The notes under the pieces are model-generated. The model was given only the letters and a program-made list of their open reading frames with translations, was not told the origin of the DNA and made no database searches. Shown in pieces: positions 1 to 7,025 of a DNA stretch of 10,316 nucleotides (positions are counted from its first letter, which is position 1; every line of letters starts with the position of its first letter). The stretch is from Gammaproteobacteria bacterium (GTDB taxonomy: Bacteria; Pseudomonadota; Gammaproteobacteria; Granulosicoccales; Granulosicoccaceae), in NCBI GenBank assembly GCA_019634245.1, contig JAHQVR010000025.1:1-10316 (forward strand), read 5' to 3'. Both the position numbers and the translations under genes were made by a program.

Positions 1-1
1 G

Positions 2-424
2 ATTGTGCCCGTGTTTATGCAGGTTCTAGCTCGGTATACGGGCCTCATTCCAACCTATCTTTGGACAGAAGAGCTGGCAAAATTCATCTTCATATGGATT
101 GTCATGCTCGGTTCCATGATCGCGGTATGGGAAGGTACACACTTCGATGTACACGTTATACCTGAGGCTAAATCTCCGCTTGGAAAATTACTGCAATCGG
201 GTTTTGTGCTTTTAATGATAAGTGTCTTCGCCCTACTCTTTGCACGATTTGGTGTTGACTATGCAAAGTTTGGTTCAATTCAAAGCTCGGTGATGATGCA
301 GATTAATTTACTCTGGGTGTACATTACTGTCCCTCTTGCAGGTTTTGTCTGGGCTGCTTTCGCCCTTTTTCGTTTGTGGCAACGCATTCAGGTCTATCGC
401 GGACGACATCAGAACAGCACATGA
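2..424 (+). CDS. dctQ: TRAP transporter small permease subunit, DctQ family (5'-truncated by window edge)
   Basis: Small membrane subunit of a tripartite ATP-independent periplasmic (TRAP) transporter, which with DctM and a periplasmic binding protein imports organic acids using an ion gradient. The frame is open at the left edge and no convincing start is seen, so the N-terminus, including most of the first membrane helix, lies outside. A GTG at position 5 is in frame but would give a protein of only 139 residues, short of the roughly 160-180 usual for DctQ, and lacking helix 1. Counting from the first visible codon, the family's W-T-E-E-L motif is at residues 21-25 and the conserved G-x-H (H47) follows the next helix. 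Further hydrophobic segments lie at about 27-43, 62-85 and 101-126. The stop overlaps the dctM start (ATGA), a typical translationally coupled pair. The substrate cannot be read from this subunit. Confidence 0.9.
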   Translation: MVPVFMQVLARYTGLIPTYLWTEELAKFIFIWIVMLGSMIAVWEGTHFDVHVIPEAKSPLGKLLQSGFVLLMISVFALLFARFGVDYAKFGSIQSSVMMQINLLWVYITVPLAGFVWAAFALFRLWQRIQVYRGRHQNST

Positions 425-1731
425 TTTTAACTGCCGGTACAGCTTGTCTCATTCTCGTAGGGTGTTTTATAACACTGGTGTTACTTCGGGTCCCAGTGGC
501 TTTTGCTTTGGGCATTGCCACTATTCCGGTTGTGGCCCTGGATTTGCGGCTGACACCGTTTTTGATCCTCGACCGCATGTTCCAATCCTATAATTCGTTC
601 ATTCTACTTGCCGTACCCTTTTTTCTTTTAGCAGCGAATCTGATGAACGCTGGACAGATGACCGATCGGCTGATCCGATTGGCTCGTGTACTCACGGGTT
701 GGATGCCAGGCGGTCTTGGTCAGGTAAACGTAGCGGTTTCGATGTTATTTGCAGGAATTTCCGGATCTTCCACAGCGGACGCTGCTGGGTGCGGCAAAAT
801 TTTAATTCCAGCCATGATAAACAAAGGCTATTCACCCAAGTTCGCGGTTGCTATCACTGCTTGCTCTTCAGTAATGGGCGTTATTATTCCACCCAGTATC
901 CTGATGGTGGTCTGGGGTGGCGTTATGTCCATTTCAGTAGGTGCGTTGTTTCTTGCTGGGGCTGTACCCGGATTACTCATAGCAATAGCGCTTATGGGCA
1001 CCGTTTATGGTTATGCGAAAGTGTACGACTACCCCACGGTGGGCAAGCCGACATCGGCTGAATTTCTTGATGCGTTTAAAGGCGCTGGGTTGGCACTATT
1101 AACACCGGTGTTTGTTATCGGCGGCATCGTTGGGGGAATCGTGACGCCCACTGAATCGGCGATCATTGCGGCCTTTTATTCGTTTATTCTGGGCTTCTTT
1201 GTTTATCGAACCATAAACGCTCGGGAAGTAGTGAGTATTTTGTATGACACCGGCCGGTTCTCCTCTATCTCATTGTTTGCTATAGGTACCGCATCCGCAT
1301 TCGGTTGGATGTTGTCGTTCTACAACGTGCCACGCCTTATTGTCAGCACGCTGACAGCTTTTCAATTTGGCTCATTTGGTACATCACTGATTATTGCCGC
1401 TCTGTTTCTGCTTTTTGGGTTATTTATTGACGCCATTCCAGCTATCATTATTTTAGGCACCGTATTGTTGCCTGTAGCGCAAGCAGCTGACATACACCCC
1501 GTAGCGTTTGCGATTATCGGAATCATTTCATTGGCCTTTGGCCTGGTAACACCTCCCTATGGATTGTGCTTGTTGATATCTTCTTCCATTGCAGAACTGA
1601 ACGTAGTGCAAGTGCTGCGGGATGTTGTCATCGTGTTGATGCCCATGTTGCTCATTCTTATGCTCATCATTACGTTTCCTGAAATCGCTCTGTGGTTGCC
1701 TAAAATGTTGATGCCAGCAACATTTCCATAG
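421..1731 (+). CDS. dctM: TRAP transporter large permease subunit, DctM family
   Basis: Large transport subunit of the TRAP system, an inner-membrane protein of about a dozen helices that forms the substrate path. I chose the ATG at 421 (436 residues) over an in-frame GTG at 376. It overlaps the dctQ stop as ATGA, and the protein then begins directly with a hydrophobic helix, as in the family; 425-440 residues is the usual length. Visible family motifs are the A-V-P-F-F stretch near residues 64-68, the G-I-S-G-S-S-T-A-D loop at 112-120, the first I-I-P-P-S hairpin near 152-160, and the second-repeat T-P-P-Y-G motif near the C-terminus. These match the two inverted hairpin repeats of this transporter superfamily. 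No binding protein (DctP/TAXI) gene follows, so it is probably upstream of the window. A role in uptake of an aromatic acid for the neighbouring hpa operon is possible, but that operon is convergent and separate, so this is only inference. Confidence 0.95.
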   Translation: MILTAGTACLILVGCFITLVLLRVPVAFALGIATIPVVALDLRLTPFLILDRMFQSYNSFILLAVPFFLLAANLMNAGQMTDRLIRLARVLTGWMPGGLGQVNVAVSMLFAGISGSSTADAAGCGKILIPAMINKGYSPKFAVAITACSSVMGVIIPPSILMVVWGGVMSISVGALFLAGAVPGLLIAIALMGTVYGYAKVYDYPTVGKPTSAEFLDAFKGAGLALLTPVFVIGGIVGGIVTPTESAIIAAFYSFILGFFVYRTINAREVVSILYDTGRFSSISLFAIGTASAFGWMLSFYNVPRLIVSTLTAFQFGSFGTSLIIAALFLLFGLFIDAIPAIIILGTVLLPVAQAADIHPVAFAIIGIISLAFGLVTPPYGLCLLISSSIAELNVVQVLRDVVIVLMPMLLILMLIITFPEIALWLPKMLMPATFP

Positions 1732-1824
1732 TCTGTCAAAATGGAGCTTTAGCGGCCTCTATTCACGCATAAGAAGCTTATAGATACATCGATTGTGGCA
1801 AAGAATTAAGAGTTTATTTTCACT

Positions 1825-1852
1825 TTGGCACCTCTTTTGTTAGCACTATAAG
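1825..1852 (+). promoter_or_regulatory. sigma70-like promoter for the 113-residue membrane protein
   Basis: TTGGCA (1825-1830) and TATAAG (1847-1852) are separated by 16 bp. Each box matches the sigma70 consensus at five of six positions. The predicted transcription start is near 1859, giving a leader of about 18 nt with a GAGGTG ribosome-binding site at 1860-1865 before the ATG at 1877. This implies the small gene is transcribed independently of dctQM. Seen by eye only. Confidence 0.6.
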
Positions 1853-1876
1853 GGTATCTGAGGTGATAGCACTGCT

Positions 1877-2218
1877 ATGTTTATCCAATCCTACCGTCGC
1901 CGTTACAAAATTGAAGTGCTTATGCTGACAGTGACACTGTTGGTTGTTGCTGTAGTTTGGAAATTTTTTCTACCCGCTGAAAGCGAATTAATCAGTGATA
2001 AGAGAATTCAGGTTGAGGTGGTCTCTGCGGCATCTAACACTTCTACCAACCCCGCTCAGGTTGCCGGCAACTTGACTGTAGTTACAGTGCAACTACCCAA
2101 CGGGAAGCACGCCACTGTGTCCTTTCAGAACAGTACACCGGATGTTGGGGATACGGTAAAGGTGCGATTGCAGACGTTTGAAGATGGCAATCAACGCGTA
2201 TCGGCTGCAGAGCTATAA
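1877..2218 (+). CDS. Hypothetical single-pass membrane protein with beta-rich C-terminal domain
   Basis: 113 residues; I do not recognise a named family. A positively charged N-terminus (R7, R8, R9, K11) is followed by one strong hydrophobic segment at about 13-33. By the positive-inside rule this would place the N-terminus in the cytoplasm and the remaining ~80 residues in the periplasm. The C-terminal part (about 55-113) alternates hydrophobic and polar residues with several G/P-D turns, as in a small all-beta fold. The spacing of strand-like segments around P-D-V-G-D-T-V-K-V-R at 94-103 recalls an OB-like or barrel-sandwich domain, but this is a guess from pattern alone. A GAGGTG Shine-Dalgarno site sits 11 nt before the ATG, and a good promoter lies upstream. 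The gene is convergent with hpaH, leaving only 18 bp between the stops. Codon use looks like its neighbours, so it is probably a real gene. Confidence 0.75.
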   Translation: MFIQSYRRRYKIEVLMLTVTLLVVAVVWKFFLPAESELISDKRIQVEVVSAASNTSTNPAQVAGNLTVVTVQLPNGKHATVSFQNSTPDVGDTVKVRLQTFEDGNQRVSAAEL

Positions 2219-2236
2219 TTCTGCGGAAGCAATAAA

Positions 2237-3037
2237 CTACTTAAAACCAATTTCCACAGAGCCAAACTTTCCAAAATCAGCCTCTATGTGCGTACCAGCG
2301 GGACATTCTACGGGGCGGATAAAACTGCCTGAAAGAACCACCTGACCGGGCTCGATGTTCTGACCGTATTGCGCCATGCGGCGAGCGAGCCACACGACAC
2401 TCTCTATTGGGTCATTCAACACACCTGCCCCTAAGCCAGTCTCTTCTACCACGTTATTACGACAAGTGATTGTGCCCACCCATCGCAGATCAAACTCATC
2501 AACAGCATGTTGTGCAGTCCCTAATACAATTCCTGCGTTAGCGGCATTATCAGCGATGGTGTCGAAGACTGTGCGGGTCTGTTTGGAGGCTGGGTCCTGA
2601 CGGACAATCCGGGTGTCGAGTATTTCAATCGCTGGACAGACATAGTCTGTGGCAGCGATGATATCTTCTCGAGTCACGTTGGAACCACCCACAGCATGGT
2701 TCATTACAAAAGCTATCTCTGACTCGATACGAGGCTCAATAAAACGCCCTGCGGGAATCGTAGTGCCCGGTCGGAAAGACATATTGTCGAACAATACGCC
2801 GCTATCGGGAATATCGATGTTAAGCGCGTATTGCATCGCTTTTGACGTAAGACCAATTTTCCAACCAATGACCTTCAGACCATCCTGTAGTTTTTCCTGA
2901 AAAATGGCATTTTGTATGGCATAGGCATCGTCCATGTCCATTTGCGGATAGCGAAGCGTTAGGATTCCGATTTGTTCACCGGTTTTTTCTGCGTACAGCA
3001 AATCCTGCGCTGCTTTATTGTGCTCTTCAGGTGTCAC
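2237..3037 (-). CDS. hpaH: 2-oxo-hept-4-ene-1,7-dioate hydratase (HpaH)
   Basis: Hydratase of the homoprotocatechuate meta-cleavage pathway, adding water to 2-oxohept-4-ene-1,7-dioate to give 4-hydroxy-2-oxoheptanedioate, the aldolase substrate; cytosolic and metal-dependent. The 266 residues match the ~267 of E. coli HpaH. The FAH/MhpD-type fold shows the acidic metal ligands E105 and E107 (E-S-E) and E138, each one residue offset from the E106/E108/E139 set of the family. The G-W-K-I-G-L-T-S motif carries K60, and the T-V-F-D-T-I-A-D-N-A-A-N-A-G signature at 156-169 is characteristic of HpaH rather than of MhpD or XylJ. The start is GTG: the frame is closed just upstream by TAA, and GGAAGAG lies 11 nt before it. 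It is the last gene of the hpaE-hpaD-FAH-hpaH operon, 50 bp after the preceding stop. No aldolase (hpaI) follows, since the next gene is convergent. Confidence 0.93.
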   Translation of the reverse strand: MTPEEHNKAAQDLLYAEKTGEQIGILTLRYPQMDMDDAYAIQNAIFQEKLQDGLKVIGWKIGLTSKAMQYALNIDIPDSGVLFDNMSFRPGTTIPAGRFIEPRIESEIAFVMNHAVGGSNVTREDIIAATDYVCPAIEILDTRIVRQDPASKQTRTVFDTIADNAANAGIVLGTAQHAVDEFDLRWVGTITCRNNVVEETGLGAGVLNDPIESVVWLARRMAQYGQNIEPGQVVLSGSFIRPVECPAGTHIEADFGKFGSVEIGFK

Positions 3038-3087
3038 TAACTTTTATTCTCTTCCGCCAATCCGATGGGTTGTTCCAAACGTCATAA

Positions 3088-3960
3088 CTACTCATCCGCG
3101 ACACTATTTCGCAATGTACCGATGCCATCAGCGTGTACTTCTACCGTATCGCCAGGAATTAAATATTTGGGCGGATCAAATCTTGCGCCGGCTCCCGTTG
3201 GAGTACCGGTGATGATGATGTCGCCCGGCTCTAATGCCATAAAAGTGGAGATATATTCTATTTCTCGTCTGATTGGGAACATCATGCGATTAAGTGCATC
3301 GTCCTGACGAAGCTCTCCATTGACATGGGTCGTTATGCGAGCCTCATCCAGCTGGCGGGCGTCGGTAAACGGCACCAGCCATGGGCCCATAGCGCCCGAT
3401 CTATCCCAATTCTTACCCTGAGTTACATTAAATTTTGCGTGACGTACCCAATCACGTATGGTGCCCTCGTTACACAGGGTTATCGCCGCTATATGGTCAT
3501 AGGCATCGGATTGTGAAATGCGACGTCCGCCGCGACCAATCACAACAGCCACCTCACCCTCATAATCGAGCTGGTTGCTCTCTGGCGGCCGTATCAAGGG
3601 TTTCTCATGACCTGTGAAGCCGCTGGCAAAGCGCGGAAACAAAGACATGTACTTAGGTTGCTCGGTTCCATCTTTATATTCCGCATTTCTGTCCGGAAAA
3701 TTAACGCCGACACACAAAATACGTTTGGCATCCGGTAATACCATTTCATACTCAAAGTGTTTATGTGTCACTGGCAGCGTGTCGCAAGCTTGAGCGAGCT
3801 TGTCTAGTCCTCCTGTTTTTATTACCTCCAGCAGTGAAGGCCATTGAGGAAACTCTGGGCTCAGCGCAATCATTCCATCATCGGTGACAGCGCCATAAAA
3901 CAGCACATCATCGGCTGTATAGGTGGCGAAACGCATTTGGTTTAGGAGTGTCTGTGTCAT
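3088..3960 (-). CDS. hpaG: Fumarylacetoacetate hydrolase-family protein, probable HpaG-type decarboxylase/isomerase
   Basis: 290 residues with a single FAH catalytic domain after an N-terminal region of about 75 residues. Position in the operon suggests 5-oxopent-3-ene-1,2,5-tricarboxylate (OPET) decarboxylation and/or 2-hydroxyhepta-2,4-diene-1,7-dioate isomerisation. Visible FAH features are C-V-G-V-N-F near 83-88, the metal-ligand pair E134/E136 in L-D-Y-E-G-E-V-A-V-V-I-G, and N-E-G-T-I-R-D-W at 164-171. By spacing (29 residues after the second Glu), E165 occupies the third ligand position, usually Asp. G-D-I-I-I-T-G-T-P-T-G-A-G lies at 246-258. E. coli HpaG is a two-domain duplication of about 430 residues, so this protein corresponds to one half only. 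The ATG overlaps the hpaD stop (ATGA), indicating coupling. The FAH fold is certain; the exact reaction is inferred from context, and it could be another FAH hydrolase or hydratase acting in the same route. Confidence 0.85.
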   Translation of the reverse strand: MTQTLLNQMRFATYTADDVLFYGAVTDDGMIALSPEFPQWPSLLEVIKTGGLDKLAQACDTLPVTHKHFEYEMVLPDAKRILCVGVNFPDRNAEYKDGTEQPKYMSLFPRFASGFTGHEKPLIRPPESNQLDYEGEVAVVIGRGGRRISQSDAYDHIAAITLCNEGTIRDWVRHAKFNVTQGKNWDRSGAMGPWLVPFTDARQLDEARITTHVNGELRQDDALNRMMFPIRREIEYISTFMALEPGDIIITGTPTGAGARFDPPKYLIPGDTVEVHADGIGTLRNSVADE

Positions 3961-4940
3961 GGTGCGATAATCGGGCTGGCCTTCAACTGGGCGTCGACAG
4001 GTTTCACATCAACGAATTCGGTTCCATGCTCAAACCAGCTGCGTGGTGCTGGGGCTCCCCAGAGAGTTTGACGCTGTGGATCTTTAAGATCCCATTTTAT
4101 AGGCTCCAGATCGGGATCGACAGTCTGATAGTCAGAGCAATAGATCTCGATGCGATGCCCGTCGGGATCTAGAATATACAGAAAAAACGCGTTTGAAATG
4201 CCATGCCTTCCTGGGCCGCGTTCGATATTAGATACGTAACCGGTAGTTGCCATCAAATCCAATAGGTCAATGATATTAAGTGGTGTGGGCACCCAGAAGG
4301 CGATATGGTGTAAACGCGGGCCATTGCCGTTGGTAAAGGCAATGTCATGCACGCCGCCTTTCCGATGCAACCAGGCGGCCCAGAGTTTCTTGCTGGATTC
4401 ATCTTCGGTGTACTCGGTTACTCGAAAGCCGAAGTCACTATAGAACGCCACTGAGTCATCTACATCTGGGGAGAAATAGTTAACATGGTCGATTCGCAGA
4501 GGCTTCACACCGTTGTATAACGCATAGCGCTGGTGAATCGAATCCAATCGGTCCATTTTTTGATAAAACTCAATCGGAATGCCAATGTTGTCAGAGGTTA
4601 GTAGTGTTCGGCCTTGGTAGGGTCTTTCTACCCATGCTGTTGGCCGTCCCTTCTGTAAGAAATGGCGTTCCGCTTTGTCCAGATCTGCGTCATCAAAGGT
4701 TTTAAAACCCACAACTTGAACCGTTCCAGGTGATGCCGATTTTTGTAATACCACACTGTGGTGTCCTCTCTCCTCCATCGCTCGAAGATAGATATGCGAA
4801 TCGCTATGGTCGGTGACCTGAAAACCCAAAATTTCGGTGTAGAACGACCGTGATGTTTCTAAATCTTTGACATTCAGACAGACATGACTTAGTCGTACTG
4901 TATTAAACTCCGGGTAGAGATTGGGCGCGGGTATTGGCAT
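3957..4940 (-). CDS. hpaD: 3,4-dihydroxyphenylacetate 2,3-dioxygenase, type I extradiol (VOC) family
   Basis: Ring-cleaving enzyme: opens homoprotocatechuate with O2 to 5-carboxymethyl-2-hydroxymuconic semialdehyde; cytosolic, Fe(II) or Mn(II). The 327 residues hold two VOC modules, about 14-130 (non-catalytic) and 147-270 (catalytic). The metal triad reads as H152 (R-I-D-H-V), H212 (L-H-H-I-A-F) and E265 (H-R-I-E-I-Y). Second-sphere residues known from Brevibacterium HPCD also line up at an offset of two: H198 (acid-base His200), R241 (Arg243), H246 (His248) and Y255 (Tyr257). This is strong support for HPCD rather than a generic glyoxalase-fold protein. It is shorter than the ~360-residue actinobacterial enzymes, mainly at the C-terminus. 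The E. coli hpa cluster uses an unrelated LigB-type enzyme. The start codon shares one base with the hpaE stop (TAATG), so the two are coupled. Confidence 0.93.
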   Translation of the reverse strand: MPIPAPNLYPEFNTVRLSHVCLNVKDLETSRSFYTEILGFQVTDHSDSHIYLRAMEERGHHSVVLQKSASPGTVQVVGFKTFDDADLDKAERHFLQKGRPTAWVERPYQGRTLLTSDNIGIPIEFYQKMDRLDSIHQRYALYNGVKPLRIDHVNYFSPDVDDSVAFYSDFGFRVTEYTEDESSKKLWAAWLHRKGGVHDIAFTNGNGPRLHHIAFWVPTPLNIIDLLDLMATTGYVSNIERGPGRHGISNAFFLYILDPDGHRIEIYCSDYQTVDPDLEPIKWDLKDPQRQTLWGAPAPRSWFEHGTEFVDVKPVDAQLKASPIIAP

Positions 4941-6451
4941 TAGCTCGCTCCCAACTTCGTAATTTTATGCTGCCCCATGGCAAATCCGATGTGCTTTTGC
5001 TCCATGTAAAAATCGAACGACCAATCGCCACCATCACGGCCGATACCACTGTGTTTAATACCTCCGAATGGTGTTGGTAAGTGGCGAACGTTTTCAGAAT
5101 TCACCCAAATCATTCCAGCTTCAAGTTTGTCTGTGAACCGAAGAGCTCGCGTTAGATCATTGGTCCAGACGTAGCCAGTGAGGCCATAGTCGGTATCATT
5201 CGCGATCTGCAATGCCTCTTCCTCCGTGGAGAAAGGTATCGATGTCAGGACGGGGCCGAAGATCTCCTCTCGAGCGATACGCATTTGATTCGTCGCGTGT
5301 GTAAATAATGTCGGTCTAACGAAATAACCCACCTTACCTATAGACTCACCCCCAATGGCGATATGTGCGCCATCTTTTTTAGCTATGTCGAAGTAACCAG
5401 TTACCTTTTTAAAGTGCTCCTCGGATATTAGTGGCCCAACTTCGGTGGCAGGGTCCAGTGGGTGCCCTACTTTGATTTTACTCACTCTTTCAACAAGCTC
5501 TGCTTCGAATTGTTCGCGAATGGTGTCTTGTATCAACAGCCGGGAAGATGATGTGCAGCGTTCACCATTAATCGAATAAATCATAAAAATAACAGCGTCA
5601 AGGGCTCGTTCCAAATCAGCGTCGTCGAATACAATCACCGGGTTTTTGCCCCCTAGTTCGAGATGGTTGCGCTTGAGTGTGTCAGCCCCTTGCTTAACGA
5701 TAGAGCTTCCAGTGCGACTCTCTCCTACGAATGCGATTGCTTTGATTAGTGGGTGTTCACAAAGTGCTTTACCAGCAACCTCTCCAAATCCATTTACCGT
5801 ATTGAGTACACCGGGTGGTAATCCGGCCTCTTCGCAGATCTCGACTAGCAAACGAGCCGTCAATGGAGAGGCTTCGGCTGGCTTATGCACCACCGTACAA
5901 CCGGCAGCGAGTGCCGGAGCAATCTTCCAGGTAGACAACATGAAGGGCGTGTTCCATGGGGTGATTATTCCGACAGGACCTATAGGTACCCGGCTGGTCA
6001 CATTCATTAGCGTCGGGGAGCGTAGGTTTTGTCCATCGCGTGCTTGAATCACCTGATCGGCGAAATAGCGAAAGTTTTCGGCACCTCGTAGCGCCGCTTT
6101 GGCCATAAATTTATACGCTTGACCAGTGTCCCAGCATTCGCACAACGCAATCTCTTCCGCTCGAGCTTCGATGCCCTCAGCGATTTTGATCAATACTTCT
6201 CGTCGTTTCGATGGGACCATGTCGCGCCATTGTGGAAAGGCTGTTGAGGCTGCGATTGAAGCGGTGTCGATATCCCCAGCGGATCCCTGAGCGACTTTGC
6301 AGATCACACTCTTATCTACCGGAGATAGACTCTCAAAAGTGTCAGCCGTACCCGCGTGATCCTGTCCGGCGATACGGTTTAAAACACCGCGGTTACGAAA
6401 AGGTGCTAAATGGCTTTCAAGTTTTTGGATATTGTCTTCGAGCGCGGTCAT
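4940..6451 (-). CDS. hpaE: 5-carboxymethyl-2-hydroxymuconic semialdehyde dehydrogenase (HpaE)
   Basis: NAD-dependent aldehyde dehydrogenase oxidising the ring-cleavage semialdehyde to 5-carboxymethyl-2-hydroxymuconate. The 503 residues are normal for the family. ALDH landmarks are all present: T-P-W-N-T-P at 164-169 with the oxyanion N167, cofactor-contacting K190 (H-K-P-A-E-A), general base E265 in L-E-L-G-G-K-N, catalytic C299 in N-G-E-R-C-T-S-S-S, and E-E-I-F-G-P at 395-400. The C-terminal P-F-G-G-I-K-H-S-G-I-G-R-D-G-G stretch and the following Y-M-E-Q-K-H segment are typical of HpaE/XylG-like dehydrogenases. Assignment to HpaE rather than another hydroxymuconic semialdehyde dehydrogenase rests on the neighbouring hpaD and hpaH and on divergent hpaR. 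First gene of the operon; its promoter has a perfect TTGACA box. The Shine-Dalgarno site (GGA before the ATG) is weak. Confidence 0.93.
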   Translation of the reverse strand: MTALEDNIQKLESHLAPFRNRGVLNRIAGQDHAGTADTFESLSPVDKSVICKVAQGSAGDIDTASIAASTAFPQWRDMVPSKRREVLIKIAEGIEARAEEIALCECWDTGQAYKFMAKAALRGAENFRYFADQVIQARDGQNLRSPTLMNVTSRVPIGPVGIITPWNTPFMLSTWKIAPALAAGCTVVHKPAEASPLTARLLVEICEEAGLPPGVLNTVNGFGEVAGKALCEHPLIKAIAFVGESRTGSSIVKQGADTLKRNHLELGGKNPVIVFDDADLERALDAVIFMIYSINGERCTSSSRLLIQDTIREQFEAELVERVSKIKVGHPLDPATEVGPLISEEHFKKVTGYFDIAKKDGAHIAIGGESIGKVGYFVRPTLFTHATNQMRIAREEIFGPVLTSIPFSTEEEALQIANDTDYGLTGYVWTNDLTRALRFTDKLEAGMIWVNSENVRHLPTPFGGIKHSGIGRDGGDWSFDFYMEQKHIGFAMGQHKITKLGAS

Positions 6452-6482
6452 GGAGTTTTATTTCCAGTGAACATTAGTTATC

Positions 6483-6512
6483 ATGTTAATTAATAATCAG
6501 ACTTTGTGTCAA
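6483..6512 (-). promoter_or_regulatory. Candidate sigma70 promoter of the hpaE operon
   Basis: On the minus strand, TTGACA (6512-6507, perfect -35 match) is followed after 18 bp by TAACAT (6488-6483, four of six -10 matches), about 30 nt before the hpaE ATG. The -10 box overlaps the TTAATTAA palindrome, an arrangement expected for a repressor-controlled promoter. Read by eye; the -10 is the weaker part. Confidence 0.55.
6486..6493. promoter_or_regulatory. Candidate HpaR operator at the hpaE promoter
   Basis: TTAATTAA is a perfect 8-bp palindrome within a longer AT-rich, partly symmetric stretch (6478-6496, TTAT at one end and ATAA at the other). It overlaps the putative -10 box and spacer of the hpaE promoter. 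MarR-family dimers bind AT-rich inverted repeats, and HpaR of E. coli represses its divergent meta operon. Assignment to HpaR is inference from position. Confidence 0.4.
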
Positions 6513-6532
6513 GCAGATGCGTAAGTAGAACC

Positions 6533-6542
6533 TTAGATCTAA
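6533..6542. promoter_or_regulatory. Second palindrome, candidate autoregulatory HpaR site
   Basis: TTAGATCTAA is a perfect 10-bp palindrome 21 bp before the hpaR ATG, where a repressor could control its own gene. It shares only TTA/TAA ends with the first site, so whether both bind the same protein is open. I find no clear promoter boxes for hpaR itself. Confidence 0.3.
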
Positions 6543-6563
6543 TCTGACAGATAGCGAGAGACC

Positions 6564-7001
6564 ATGGTTGCAAAAATTCCTTCAACATCACGTTCACTAC
6601 CCATTGCTTTGATACGTGCACGTGAAGGCGTGATGATACCGATTCGCGACATGCTGGCCGAAACTGGAATCACCGAACAACAGTGGCGGGTGTTAAGGGT
6701 GTTATCGGAGTTTGGCACTTTGGACGCTAAGACCTTAGCCGATCGTTCAAGCCTGCTATTCCCAAGCCTTACCCGCATTGCGTCTACCTTGCGTAACAAG
6801 GGTCTGATAACGCAAACGCGCGATGAATCAGACCGGCGCCGGCAGTTTATTGCAATTACCAGTAAGGGTCAGAAAATAATCGATGACAACGCCGATCAAG
6901 CCGCCGAAATCGTTGCCGGATTCAAACGTTGTCTGGGTAAAAAGGAATACGAGACCCTGCTTGACTTGTTGGCTCGTTTAGACCCCGGCGTTAGGGAATA
7001 G
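6564..7001 (+). CDS. hpaR: MarR-family regulator of homoprotocatechuate degradation (HpaR)
   Basis: Dimeric winged-helix repressor; the E. coli homologue represses the meta operon and is relieved by pathway aromatics such as 4-hydroxyphenylacetate or homoprotocatechuate. The 145 residues include the HpaR-like N-terminus (P-I-A-L-I-R-A-R-E at 13-21) and the T-E-Q-Q-W-R motif at 37-42, both shared with E. coli HpaR. The helix-turn-helix covers about 52-80, with recognition helix around 67-79. The wing at 83-99 contains the MarR signature D-E-S-D-R-R-R. Flanking helices at about 10-32 and 103-141 would form the dimer interface. The gene is divergent from hpaE across 112 bp, which holds two palindromes. 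GCGAGAG a few bases before the ATG may serve as ribosome-binding site. The context with hpaE, hpaD and hpaH makes the specific name credible. Confidence 0.92.
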   Translation: MVAKIPSTSRSLPIALIRAREGVMIPIRDMLAETGITEQQWRVLRVLSEFGTLDAKTLADRSSLLFPSLTRIASTLRNKGLITQTRDESDRRRQFIAITSKGQKIIDDNADQAAEIVAGFKRCLGKKEYETLLDLLARLDPGVRE

Positions 7002-7025
7002 CGAAATGCAATGGCAACTTTAGTA

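Noticed and set aside
376..420. Upstream GTG start for dctM adding 15 residues
   Set aside because: The added residues are polar and come from inside dctQ in another frame. The ATG at 421 overlaps the dctQ stop and gives the normal DctM N-terminus.
699..1061. 120-codon second frame inside dctM
   Set aside because: Cys/Trp/Arg-rich, without hydrophobic periodicity; a frame shadow of the permease.
1769..1781. ATAAG-AAG-CTTAT hairpin after dctM as a terminator
   Set aside because: Five AT-rich base pairs with no following T-run; too weak to call.
5646..6047. 133-codon plus-strand open frame inside hpaE
   Set aside because: Antisense to well-conserved ALDH motifs (the catalytic Glu and W-N regions). 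Composition is explained by the hpaE codons.
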